Part shown: positions 27,190-35,545 of the stretch, piece by piece
Position numbering within the stretch: the stretch's first letter is position 1
How the letters are laid out: each line of letters opens with the position of its first letter
NCBI GenBank assembly: GCA_964508135.1
Contig: CAZDSU010000009.1
Coordinates: 55,945-119,944 of the forward strand
Direction: 5' to 3'
Length of the DNA stretch: 64,000 bases
Source of the DNA: UBA6168 sp964508135
GTDB lineage: Bacteria > Bacteroidota > Bacteroidia > Chitinophagales > Saprospiraceae
The notes under the pieces: generated by a model
What the model saw: the letters and a program-made list of their open reading frames with translations, nothing else
What the model was told of the DNA's origin: nothing
The model's database searches: none
Position numbers and translations under genes: made by a program

Positions 27190-30100
27190 CTACCCTCCTT
27201 CTTTCTTCTTCTTTTTGAATGGGTTGATTTCTTCCAGTTTCTTTTTGGCCTCTTCCTCTGCTTTTTTGGCAGCATCGGCTCCTACTTTTTTGGCGGCAGC
27301 CTCAGCCGCTTTTTTGGCTTCAGCTTCAACCTTCTTTTTTAGTTCGGCCTCCAATTTTTCCTTTTGGCGCCTGGCTTCTTCTTCCAGCTTTTTCTTTTCA
27401 GCTTCGATGCGGGCATTGGCCTCGTCCTTTGCCTTGTCGAGCTGCTTCTCCGCTTCTTCCTTGACCTTGCTCACCACGGCGTCCTTCACGGTTTCGGCAG
27501 TGCCTTCTGAACCAAGCACCTTGAAGCTGACCTTTGGCTTGTCCAGTGTGCCGCCGAGGTTGATTTGCACGTTGATGAATTCGCCAGCATTGACGTTCAG
27601 ACCCAGTTTGGATGCCTCGCCGCTCAGGAAATCAAGTCCGCTGTTGGCGGCAGCGCCGAGTGGGTTTTTGCCGATTTTGGAACGAGGAATCTTGGCGATT
27701 ATCTTGTAGTCCATGTCGCCAACCAGTTTGTGCGAACCGCCGATGCGCATGTCAATGCCGTCGTAGCTCTGCTTGAACTCCTCCAACTGCACGGCTCCGT
27801 CCTTCACGGTGAACCAGTTTTTGGAGTTCTTAATGTTAATTTTTTTGAAGGCATCCACGTTCAATTTGTTGCCGATTTCCTGCAAGGGCGCAGCCCCGGT
27901 GATGGTGCCGTTCAGGGTTTCCAACAGACCTGCTGCTGCAATTGTCGCAAGGTCCGGCATCAAGTCTTTCTTCAAATCGCTGCTCATCGTGAGGTCGGTG
28001 TTGAAATTGCCTTGCAAGTATTTGCCGATAGGCGCAATGATGGGAAACGTGTTGAAGGTTTTGAATGCCTTCTGAAAGTCAATATTGGTCAACTTCATGC
28101 CGAGGTCAAACTTGGGCTTTTCGTGGTTTTGGGTATTGTAGCCGCCGTCAATTTTCATGCTGCCGCCCAAGGAGTTCGCTGTCATTTTGTCAAAGCGTAC
28201 CTCTTGGTTTTTGACCAACAGCGCACCCTTCACGTTTTTCAGTTCCATGTTGTCGTAGATGACGGTGGCCATGTTCGCATTAACTCGCAAGTCCATGTTT
28301 TCCGGTACCAAAATTGGCTCGCTGGCTTCAGTCGGTGCTGTGGTAGGGGCAGGTGCGCCTTCCGCCGTCATGAACTGGTTCAGGTTCATGTAGTTGGAGC
28401 GGAGGCTGAGGTCGCCACCGAGCATTTCATTGCTGAAAACATAATTCCAAACATTGGTCAAAGCGCCAGAAGCAGAGAAGTCGCTGTCCCCAATTTTACC
28501 GCTCAATTGGCTGAACGTCAACTTGTTGGGCGTGAAATTGCCCTTCGCCACAAGGTTTTCTATTTTGTAAATATCGTAGTCCACCTTGCCCACCGCAGCA
28601 TCCACCGTAAAGTCGAATCGGTTGAAAACCTCCACGTTGGTGACTGGGGGCGGACTTACAACTGCCGATTGCGGACTCTCCTTCTCCGTCATCCATTCGT
28701 CCGCATTGAAGTAGTTGGAACGCAGCGTGAAGTTGCCCTTCATGGTTTTGTCTGGCGAAAAATAGGCGAGGATATTGTCAATCGTGCCGCTTCCTCTGAG
28801 GTCGCTCTTGCCGAGTTTCATGTCAAAATTTTGCACTTTCACGTTTTGCGGCGTGAAGTCCATTTGCATTGAATTGATTTTCACGGCGGGTATTCCGTCG
28901 CTGGCATAGTTCAGGTTATTGATGGATGCGTTGCCGCTCATGTCCACGTTGGCGTAGTCGCCCCGGTCAATGGTGGACATGCGGGTCTTCACCGCCACGT
29001 CTGTGTTGATGATTCCGTTGAGTGAAGTGACGCCTTCCATCGGGAACGCTTTGGACAGTTCTTCGAGGTTCAACACGCCCTTGATTTTGGTGTCAACGTC
29101 GGGGTCGGACATCGGGGTACGCAGCTTGAAGTAACCCTCCAGCGGGTTGCTCCCGATTTTCAGGCTGAACTTCGACACATCCACCAGCATCTGGTCGAGG
29201 TCGGTGCCGGGGCTGTTCACCTTCACGTTGGTGTTGATGTTGGAGATGCCGAGCGGCAGGTCGGGGTATTTTACGCTGCCGTTCGTCACGTCGAGATTGA
29301 TGTTGAAGGCCGGGTAAGCTGCTGGGGTTGCGCTGTATTTGCCCTTCACCATGCCTTCTAATTTGAAAGTTCCGTCGGCCTTCACGTTGTCGTAGCCAGC
29401 GGTGTAGGCGTTTGGAATCATGGAGAGCAAGGACTTGAACTCACTTTGCGGAGCGCTAAACGTCAAATCCATGTCCACATCATTTTCGTTGGGCAACGCC
29501 ACCCAGCCGTCCATTTTCAGTTTCAAGTCATTGATGGTCAGGTCGTTTTCCTTCAGCGTGTATTTTGAGTTGGGCAAGTCAATATTGAAACCAGCGTCGA
29601 GGTTCACCTTTGCTTTTTTCAGGTAGCTGATACCCCCGCTCTCTGCCGTCATTTCGCCGATGGCCGTTTTCGTGGTCAAGTCGAACACATCCTGCGTAAA
29701 ATCGCCCTCGCCACTGTGGTCGAGGTTGGTCAATTTCACGAAAGTGCCGCCTTGACGGTCGTCGTAGGTGATGTTCCCGTCGTTGATGGCGTATTCCTGG
29801 AGCTTGATTTGGAAAGTTGTTGCTGTGGTGTCAGCGGTTGGCTTCGCAATGTCATAATTTGCCTTGCCGTTCGAAAGCACGATGACGTTGATTTCCGGTT
29901 TTTCGAGTGTGACTGAATGGATTTCGAGCGGCACTTTACCGAAGTTCCAAGCCGACCAAAAGTCAACGGTAACGAGTAATGCTTCGCCTGCCACCAATTT
30001 CACCCCATCAAATTCCTCAATGCCCGTGATGGAATAGTCGTTCAGCCCAATGCTGACGCTGGGGAAGCTGCGCAAAAGCGATATGTCCACCTCGGCGAAG

Positions 30101-30258
30101 TCCACCTTGGCATTGAGGTTTTCGTTGGCGACCTTTTTGACCGCCTCCACGATTTCATCCTTGAATAAAAACGGGATGGCTATCAAGGCGCCGATGAACA
30201 GCACGATGAAGATGCCGAGTCCGAGAAACAGGCGCTTGAACAATTTTTTCTTAGTCAT
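27190..30258 (-). CDS. AsmA-family envelope protein
   Basis: A 1022-residue protein beginning MTKKKLFKRLFLGLGIFIV with one N-terminal transmembrane anchor, followed by the AsmA N-terminal region (VDFAEVDISLLRSFPSVSIG) and a very long series of beta strands ending with the AsmA-2-like C-terminal part (LNGTITGAAPLQEIG ... MDYKIIAKIPRSKIG). AsmA/TamB/YhdP proteins are thought to form a hydrophobic groove across the periplasm that moves phospholipids to the outer membrane. The last roughly 90 residues are a highly charged Lys/Glu/Ala coiled coil (for example KKAAEAAAKKVGADAAKKAE), unusual for the family. The start is set at 30258, the first Met with the anchor. Confidence 0.85.
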   Translation of the reverse strand: MTKKKLFKRLFLGLGIFIVLFIGALIAIPFLFKDEIVEAVKKVANENLNAKVDFAEVDISLLRSFPSVSIGLNDYSITGIEEFDGVKLVAGEALLVTVDFWSAWNFGKVPLEIHSVTLEKPEINVIVLSNGKANYDIAKPTADTTATTFQIKLQEYAINDGNITYDDRQGGTFVKLTNLDHSGEGDFTQDVFDLTTKTAIGEMTAESGGISYLKKAKVNLDAGFNIDLPNSKYTLKENDLTINDLKLKMDGWVALPNENDVDMDLTFSAPQSEFKSLLSMIPNAYTAGYDNVKADGTFKLEGMVKGKYSATPAAYPAFNINLDVTNGSVKYPDLPLGISNINTNVKVNSPGTDLDQMLVDVSKFSLKIGSNPLEGYFKLRTPMSDPDVDTKIKGVLNLEELSKAFPMEGVTSLNGIINTDVAVKTRMSTIDRGDYANVDMSGNASINNLNYASDGIPAVKINSMQMDFTPQNVKVQNFDMKLGKSDLRGSGTIDNILAYFSPDKTMKGNFTLRSNYFNADEWMTEKESPQSAVVSPPPVTNVEVFNRFDFTVDAAVGKVDYDIYKIENLVAKGNFTPNKLTFSQLSGKIGDSDFSASGALTNVWNYVFSNEMLGGDLSLRSNYMNLNQFMTAEGAPAPTTAPTEASEPILVPENMDLRVNANMATVIYDNMELKNVKGALLVKNQEVRFDKMTANSLGGSMKIDGGYNTQNHEKPKFDLGMKLTNIDFQKAFKTFNTFPIIAPIGKYLQGNFNTDLTMSSDLKKDLMPDLATIAAAGLLETLNGTITGAAPLQEIGNKLNVDAFKKINIKNSKNWFTVKDGAVQLEEFKQSYDGIDMRIGGSHKLVGDMDYKIIAKIPRSKIGKNPLGAAANSGLDFLSGEASKLGLNVNAGEFINVQINLGGTLDKPKVSFKVLGSEGTAETVKDAVVSKVKEEAEKQLDKAKDEANARIEAEKKKLEEEARRQKEKLEAELKKKVEAEAKKAAEAAAKKVGADAAKKAEEEAKKKLEEINPFKKKKKEGG

Positions 30259-30364
30259 ATCTAAATTTTTGTGGTTGGGCACAGTGGCAAAAAAGATTGC
30301 TCACTCGTACCCAAAATGTAAGCGTATCAATTGGGTTTTTGTTGTGGTTGGCTGTGGTTTTCTT

Positions 30365-30427
30365 CCGCTGGATTCCGGTGATTTTGGGCAAAGATAGTAT
30401 GTCAAATACTGTTTGGAATTAGTGAAT
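30365..30427. repeat. 63-bp direct repeat, copy 1
   Basis: This segment and 31024-31086 match at all but five of 63 positions by my count and lie in the same orientation. Each copy is upstream of an outer-membrane-barrel gene (30508 and 31186), so the regulatory regions appear duplicated. Confidence 0.8.
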
Positions 30428-30507
30428 TTTAGAATCGTGCGGGTTAACTCGAATACCGAATTACCTTTAGAAAATAATTGATTGTTTATTTCACTAGAAC
30501 GAAAGCC

Positions 30508-31008
30508 ATGAAGTATTTTAGAATCGTATTGCCGTTTGCCTTTTTGATGCTAATCAGCCTCAAAAGCTTTTCACAGGAAAAAAAGAATGCAGTGACACTC
30601 GAAGTTTTGGGGAAGTCCATCTTTTTTTTTGATGTCAACTATGCCCGATACCTGACTGAAAAGTTTCAGGTTGGTGTTGGCATAGGCTTGGCTGATGTAG
30701 CTAAACTTACCTACGTTGATGAGACTGTCACCAGATTTGATTTCAGGATTCCTATCTACGGCTCCTATGCCTTCAGTACGAAAAGGCGCCATTTAGTTTC
30801 GGAATTTGGCATCACCATGGGTGGTTATGCTGACTCTAAAATTGGAACCAATCTTGAGGGTGTTGTCCCATTTGTCTCGATTGGCTATGAGGTCAAGGGA
30901 GAAAACTACGTTTTTCGGGTTCCAATTTATTTGATGTACGCCGGAGAAAACGAATTTTTTTCAGCTGTAATACCCTGGGTTGGCGTGAGCTTGGGTCGTC
31001 TTTTTTAG
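30508..31008 (+). CDS. secreted outer-membrane beta-barrel-like protein, 166 aa
   Basis: From the Met at 30508 the protein has a signal peptide (MKYFRIVLPFAFLMLISLKS then FSQ). A barrel-like pattern follows: YARYLTEKFQVGVGIGLADV, FDFRIPIYGSYAFSTKRRHL, FVSIGYEVKGENYVFRVPIY, and it ends in Phe (VSLGRLF), as barrel proteins often do. About eight strands are expected. No named family is recognised. It precedes the BamA-like gene, and both carry the same 63-bp repeat upstream. Confidence 0.7.
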   Translation: MKYFRIVLPFAFLMLISLKSFSQEKKNAVTLEVLGKSIFFFDVNYARYLTEKFQVGVGIGLADVAKLTYVDETVTRFDFRIPIYGSYAFSTKRRHLVSEFGITMGGYADSKIGTNLEGVVPFVSIGYEVKGENYVFRVPIYLMYAGENEFFSAVIPWVGVSLGRLF

Positions 31009-31023
31009 GAGAATTGAGTCGCC

Positions 31024-31086
31024 CCGCTGAATTCCGGTGATTTTGGTCAAAGATAGTATGTCAAATACCGCTTGGAATCAGTGAAT
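31024..31086. repeat. 63-bp direct repeat, copy 2
   Basis: Second copy of the element at 30365-30427, about 100 nt upstream of the BamA-like gene. Confidence 0.8.
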
Positions 31087-31185
31087 TGCAAGAATCTCAA
31101 ACCGTCACCAATTGGGAATTGGGAACTGACAAAAAGTATTGTTTACCAAGTGGCGAAATACCTACATTTAAGGAAAATTATTACG

Positions 31186-32415
31186 ATGAAAGACAGCTAT
31201 TTCCCTAAAACGGTTGGTCTAATTTTCGGGGTTTTGTTTTTAGGCCAAGCATTTTGCCAAAATACCGAACCAGACAGCCTCGCAAAGATAAAAACGCCAA
31301 AATTAGACTTCTTCCCTGCCATAAGTTATTCGCCCGAAACCAAACTGACCTTGGGGGGCATCGGCATCAAGTATTTTGATTTCAGGAAAAACGACTTAGA
31401 AACGCCAATTTCACAATTGGAGTTTTTCGCCGTTTACACCACGGCGAAGCAGGTTTTGATTGAAGGGCGTTGGGAATTTTTCACCCATCAAAAAAAATGG
31501 CGCACCCGTGGTGAAGCCATTTACAACCATTACACCGACCGGGATTATGGCTTGGGGAATGACGCAGGAATGCTCATTGCGCAAGTTGACGACAACAACA
31601 ATCCCGACACCCTGAACTACCTCCTTTTTAAGGCCGACCGCCTCAAATTCTCGCCAGTGGTGCTTCGCAAAATCGGACCGGACCTCTCCCTTGGGGTGCA
31701 AACGGACTTGGAGTATATGTGGAACTACGAACCATTGCCCAAGGCCCACCATTTCCTGAATAGCGATTCTGCCCGGCTGCTGGATTTGCCTGTGGCTGGT
31801 TTGCGGTCGGGGCTTGGTCTGCAGTTGTTGCACGATACCCGGGATTTTGTGGCCAATCCGCTTAGCGGAAGCTTGGTGGAAGTGAATGGGCTGTACTACC
31901 ATAAGTTTATCGGGAGCCAATTCCAGTACGCCCGGCTAATGGTAGATGCCCGTAAGTACATCAACACTTTTTCCAACCAGACTTTGGCCCTTCGTGGTAT
32001 GTTGAGCGTACAAGGTTCCGACGAGCCAATCCCAATGCGGGCACTTTCCAGGACGAATGGCCACAAGTTGGTTCGAGGCTATTTCCGGGGAACTTACCAG
32101 GACAACCATATCGCCACTTTTGAAGCTGAGTACAGATTGCCTTTTTTCAAGGAGGAATCCAGTTCAAAACTATGGCAGGTTTGGAAGCGGCTGGGTATGG
32201 TTGCGTTCATCAGCGGCGCTCAGACCATGCACCAAATGGAGGAGTTTGGATTCGACCGCTTCAACTTGGCAGCGGGTGGTGGCCTCCGTATTTTGATGAA
32301 TAAATCATCGAGGGTAAATATCAGGATTGACTATGCTTTTGGCCTCACTAAGGACTCGGATGGGCCGGGCCAAAAACAAAAAGCACTCTATTTCTTTTTA
32401 GCCGAAGCTTTTTAG
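31186..32415 (+). CDS. BamA/TamA-family (surface antigen D15-like) outer membrane protein
   Basis: After a signal peptide (VGLIFGVLFLGQAFCQ) the 409-residue protein shows a D15/BamA-like barrel without clear POTRA domains: FFPAISYSPETKLTLGGIGI, GLGLQLLHDTRDFVANPLSG, FIGSQFQYARLMVDARKYIN, TNGHKLVRGYFRGTYQDNHI with the conserved RGY-like turn, and RVNIRIDYAFGL near the end, finishing in Phe. Small single-barrel relatives of BamA are frequent in Bacteroidetes and their cargo is unknown. The start at 31186 is chosen for the signal peptide; the frame extends 38 codons upstream over the end of the 63-bp repeat. Confidence 0.78.
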   Translation: MKDSYFPKTVGLIFGVLFLGQAFCQNTEPDSLAKIKTPKLDFFPAISYSPETKLTLGGIGIKYFDFRKNDLETPISQLEFFAVYTTAKQVLIEGRWEFFTHQKKWRTRGEAIYNHYTDRDYGLGNDAGMLIAQVDDNNNPDTLNYLLFKADRLKFSPVVLRKIGPDLSLGVQTDLEYMWNYEPLPKAHHFLNSDSARLLDLPVAGLRSGLGLQLLHDTRDFVANPLSGSLVEVNGLYYHKFIGSQFQYARLMVDARKYINTFSNQTLALRGMLSVQGSDEPIPMRALSRTNGHKLVRGYFRGTYQDNHIATFEAEYRLPFFKEESSSKLWQVWKRLGMVAFISGAQTMHQMEEFGFDRFNLAAGGGLRILMNKSSRVNIRIDYAFGLTKDSDGPGQKQKALYFFLAEAF

Positions 32416-32442
32416 CATTTTTGGGCCGTGAGTTTAACGTCG

Positions 32443-32745
32443 GGGAGGTTAAAACCCTGTTGTTTACCCATAGAATAACCTGCTGGGTTTCAACATTTTA
32501 TCGTCCAGTATGGACGACATCTTTGTAGGAATAGCCCTGACTGAGCCTCCGTTCCTCTATTTGTGCCAAATGGCGATACGCTACAAATAGGGTTTGTGCG
32601 AATGCGTAGCGTATTGACTTTTGGCACAAATGCAGATAGTGACTTTTGGAAATATGTTGCCAAACGGCACTATCGCTGGGACGATAAATCCAGCGTAATC
32701 CACAGGTTATTCTGTGGGTAATGGATAAGGGTTAAAAACCTCTCC
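32443..32745. mobile_element. palindromic MITE-like element 1
   Basis: The two ends of this non-coding segment are long imperfect inverted repeats. The left end carries ACCCATAGAATAACCTG; the right end carries CAGGTTATTCTGTGGGTAA. Inside there are nested complementary pairs: TATCGTCC/GGACGATA, TTTGTGCCAAA/TTTGGCACAAA and ATACGCTAC/GTAGCGTAT. The outer ends are shared with the element at 45157-45383. The structure suggests a non-autonomous repeat or a highly folded RNA. Confidence 0.55.
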
Positions 32746-32777
32746 CACGTTTACCTACCTATTAAAACACTCGAAAC

Positions 32778-34112
32778 ATGCAAGTCCAGCAAAACGGGAA
32801 CATCGTCAAAAACAACCCAAAAATCATCAATGCTTGGGTGATGTATGATTGGGCCAATTCGGTCTATGTGCTATCCATTACCTCCGCCATTTTCCCTGCC
32901 TATTATAATACGGTGACGAGGGTCAACGGCTCCAGCATCGTCGAGATATTGGGCATGAAGTTCCAGAATACTGGCATTTATTCCATCAACCTCGGCATTG
33001 CCTTTGGCATCGTCGCATTGATTTCTCCAATCGTTTCCTCCGTGGCCGACTACTCTGGCAACCACCGGGCATTCATGCGGTTTTTCTGCTACATCGGGGC
33101 GCTTGGGTGCATGGCTTTGTTCTTTTTTGATTCCGCCAAAATGATTCACCTGGGGCTGGCGGCCACGCTGTTGGCTACAGTCGGATATGCTGGCAGCATC
33201 GTTTTTTACAACTCCTATTTGCCAGCCATTGTCACGGAAGACCGGATGGACAAAACCAGTGCCAAGGGGTTTTCCTTTGGCTACCTCGGGTCCACTTTGC
33301 TGTTGATAGCGAGCTTGGCCTTGATAATGAACAAAGAGGCTTTTGGTGTGACGGACGGGACCCTCATGCCCAGAATCTCGTTCTTGATGGTGGGGATTTG
33401 GTGGATTGGGTTTTCGCAAATCACTTTCAGCCGCTTGCCAAAAGGTATTTACACAAAAACACCGACTGGGCATTATCTTTTGAATGGATACCACGAACTC
33501 CTCAAGGTTTGGAGCTATCTCAAAAAGGCCAAGCAATTACGGAACTTCCTCCTAAGCTTCTTTTTCTACATCATGGGGGTACAGACCGTGATGTTCATGG
33601 CGGCCTCCTTCGGTGAAAAAGAGGTTGGGCTGAAAATGACTCAACTGATAATCACCATTCTGCTCCTCCAATTTATCGGGATTTTTGGTGCCTACTTATT
33701 TGCATGGATTTCCAAGAAAATCGGCAATTTCAGGGCATTGACCATCGCCATCACGATTTGGATTTTCATTTGCCTTGGGGCATTTTATATCGAAAAGCCG
33801 TTTCATTTTTATATCGCCGCATTTTTTATCGGGTTGGTTATGGGGGGCGTCCAGGCACTTTCCCGTTCCACTTATTCAAAATTGATTCCGCAGACTGAGA
33901 ACAACGCTGGCTACTTCAGTTTTTATGATGTGTGTGAAAAATTGGCGATGATGTTCGGCCTAGTGATGTGGGGATTTCTGGACGACCTGACCGGGAGCAT
34001 GAAAAATTCCATCTTCGCCCTTTTTGTTTGGTTTTCGATTGGGCTGGTCTTGATGATTAGGATTCAGCGCATGAAGCCAGCAATTACAGTGCAACCTGAG
34101 GTTGAACGATGA
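32778..34112 (+). CDS. MFS transporter, UMF1 / Atg22-like family
   Basis: A 444-residue polytopic membrane protein with about 12 predicted helices. The N-terminal INAWVMYDWANSVYVLSITS is the signature of the UMF1 (Atg22-like) branch of the major facilitator superfamily, as are FGYLGSTLLLIASLALIMNK and FFIGLVMGGVQALSRSTYSK. Yeast Atg22 exports amino acids from the vacuole; the bacterial substrate is unknown. The stop overlaps the start of the next gene by four bases (ATGA), so the transporter and the PLP enzyme are translationally coupled and may share a pathway. Confidence 0.9.
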   Translation: MQVQQNGNIVKNNPKIINAWVMYDWANSVYVLSITSAIFPAYYNTVTRVNGSSIVEILGMKFQNTGIYSINLGIAFGIVALISPIVSSVADYSGNHRAFMRFFCYIGALGCMALFFFDSAKMIHLGLAATLLATVGYAGSIVFYNSYLPAIVTEDRMDKTSAKGFSFGYLGSTLLLIASLALIMNKEAFGVTDGTLMPRISFLMVGIWWIGFSQITFSRLPKGIYTKTPTGHYLLNGYHELLKVWSYLKKAKQLRNFLLSFFFYIMGVQTVMFMAASFGEKEVGLKMTQLIITILLLQFIGIFGAYLFAWISKKIGNFRALTIAITIWIFICLGAFYIEKPFHFYIAAFFIGLVMGGVQALSRSTYSKLIPQTENNAGYFSFYDVCEKLAMMFGLVMWGFLDDLTGSMKNSIFALFVWFSIGLVLMIRIQRMKPAITVQPEVER

Positions 34113-35545
34113 AAAGAATTCATTCCACACTGATACCCGAAAAAGGGAGACCCACCTCCGAAATTCTCTCTGCCATGCAGGAGGCAAAAGCCACTGACAC
34201 CCCATGGTTGGAGGGCAAGACTTGGACCTTACAGTATTACGTGGACGCCCAGCACAACGAACTGCTCAAGGCGGCCTACAACCTTTATTTTTCCGAAAAC
34301 TACATCAACCCCTTCCTCTTCAAAAGCCTGTTTCGGATGGAAAAAGAGGTGGTCAGTATGGCCGCCAACTTGCTCCACGGCGACGAAAACACGGTCGGAA
34401 CGATGACCTCCGGCGGCACGGAAAGCATTTTGCTGGCCATGTATGCCTGCCGGGAGTGGGCAGGAAAGCACCGCCCGGGTATCAAATCCCTTGAAATCGT
34501 GGCACCCCGCACCATCCACCCGGCCTTCGACAAAGCAGCGCATTATTTTGGTTTGACGCTCCGCAAAGCCCAAGTTGACGACAACCAGGAAGCAGACGTG
34601 GCGGCGATGGAGCGGCTCATTTCGAGAAATACCATTCTGCTGGCGGCGTCTGCACCCTCGTTTGCGCACGGCGTCCTCGACCCGATTCCAGCCATCGGTC
34701 AGCTTGCTGAAAAACACAATTTGCTGTTCCATGTGGACGCCTGCGTCGGCGGCTTCATGCTCCCTTGGGTGGAAAAACTAGGAAAGAAATTGCCCGAATG
34801 GGACTTCCGAGTGAAGGCCGTAACCTCCATGTCCGGCGACCTCCACAAGTTTGGATTTGGGGCCAAAGGAGCCTCCGTCCTCCTGTACCGACACTCACAA
34901 CTGTTTGAAAATCAAATCTTTATTAACACGGAATACAGTGGCGGCATCTTCGCCACGGCCACGATGCTGGGTACTCGCCCCGGTGGGGCAATTGCGGCGG
35001 CATGGGCGGGTCTGCAGCACCTCGGCCAGCAGGGCTACCTCGAAAATGCCCAAAAAATGTTGGCTGCCTTCGACCAACTTCGGGCGGGCCTGGAGGCTTT
35101 GCCAGACATCGAAATCGTCGGAAACCCGTGCATGAACATGCTCGCTTTTGCCACCCGCAAAAACAAACCGGACATCTACGCCGTTGCCGATTTTTTGGAG
35201 CAAAAAGGTTGGGTCGTTGACCGTCAGCAATTTCCGCCGAGCATCCACTTGACCGTTTTCCCTTACAACATTCCAGTGATTGCTGATTATCTAGCCGATG
35301 TGAAAGCTGCTATCGTCTGGGCGAAGGAGCACCCCGAAGCCAGCGGCGAAGGCAACGCCGCACTATACGGTTTGATGGCCAGAATCCCGCTGCGGGGAGT
35401 GGTGAAGGACAACGTGCGGAGGGTCTTTTTGGAAAATTACGGCGGCGGTTTGGAATCAGAGTCGCCCGTTGCAGAGCAAAAAAAGGAAAAAACTGGAAAG
35501 TGGATGGGCTGGGTGAACAGGTTTTTGGCTTGGTTGGGCAGGTAG
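34109..35545 (+). CDS. PLP-dependent lyase/decarboxylase related to sphingosine-1-phosphate lyase
   Basis: A 478-residue fold-type I PLP enzyme. Family features are GTMTSGGTESILLAMYACRE (cofactor phosphate binding), the substrate-side HPAFDKAAHYFG, LLFHVDACVGGFMLPW with the Asp that contacts the pyridine nitrogen, and SGDLHKFGFGAKGASVLLYR with the Schiff-base Lys. This arrangement matches sphinganine-1-phosphate aldolases and their bacterial relatives better than glutamate decarboxylases. Sphingolipids are common in Bacteroidetes, so degradation of a sphingoid-base phosphate is plausible but unproven. The C-terminal 40 residues are a variable basic tail. It is coupled to the transporter gene ahead. 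Confidence 0.82.
   Translation: MKRIHSTLIPEKGRPTSEILSAMQEAKATDTPWLEGKTWTLQYYVDAQHNELLKAAYNLYFSENYINPFLFKSLFRMEKEVVSMAANLLHGDENTVGTMTSGGTESILLAMYACREWAGKHRPGIKSLEIVAPRTIHPAFDKAAHYFGLTLRKAQVDDNQEADVAAMERLISRNTILLAASAPSFAHGVLDPIPAIGQLAEKHNLLFHVDACVGGFMLPWVEKLGKKLPEWDFRVKAVTSMSGDLHKFGFGAKGASVLLYRHSQLFENQIFINTEYSGGIFATATMLGTRPGGAIAAAWAGLQHLGQQGYLENAQKMLAAFDQLRAGLEALPDIEIVGNPCMNMLAFATRKNKPDIYAVADFLEQKGWVVDRQQFPPSIHLTVFPYNIPVIADYLADVKAAIVWAKEHPEASGEGNAALYGLMARIPLRGVVKDNVRRVFLENYGGGLESESPVAEQKKEKTGKWMGWVNRFLAWLGR

Noticed and set aside
26190..27218. 342-codon frame opposite the DUF5686 gene
   Set aside because: Antisense shadow; the minus-strand protein has a signal peptide and family domains.
27565..28872. 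435-codon frame on the + strand opposite the AsmA gene
   Set aside because: Shadow of a clearly coding gene; the composition (His/Val-rich, no motifs) is typical of antisense frames.
32443..32745. Insertion sequence with a coding transposase
   Set aside because: The inverted ends are good but the interior is non-coding; at most a non-autonomous element.
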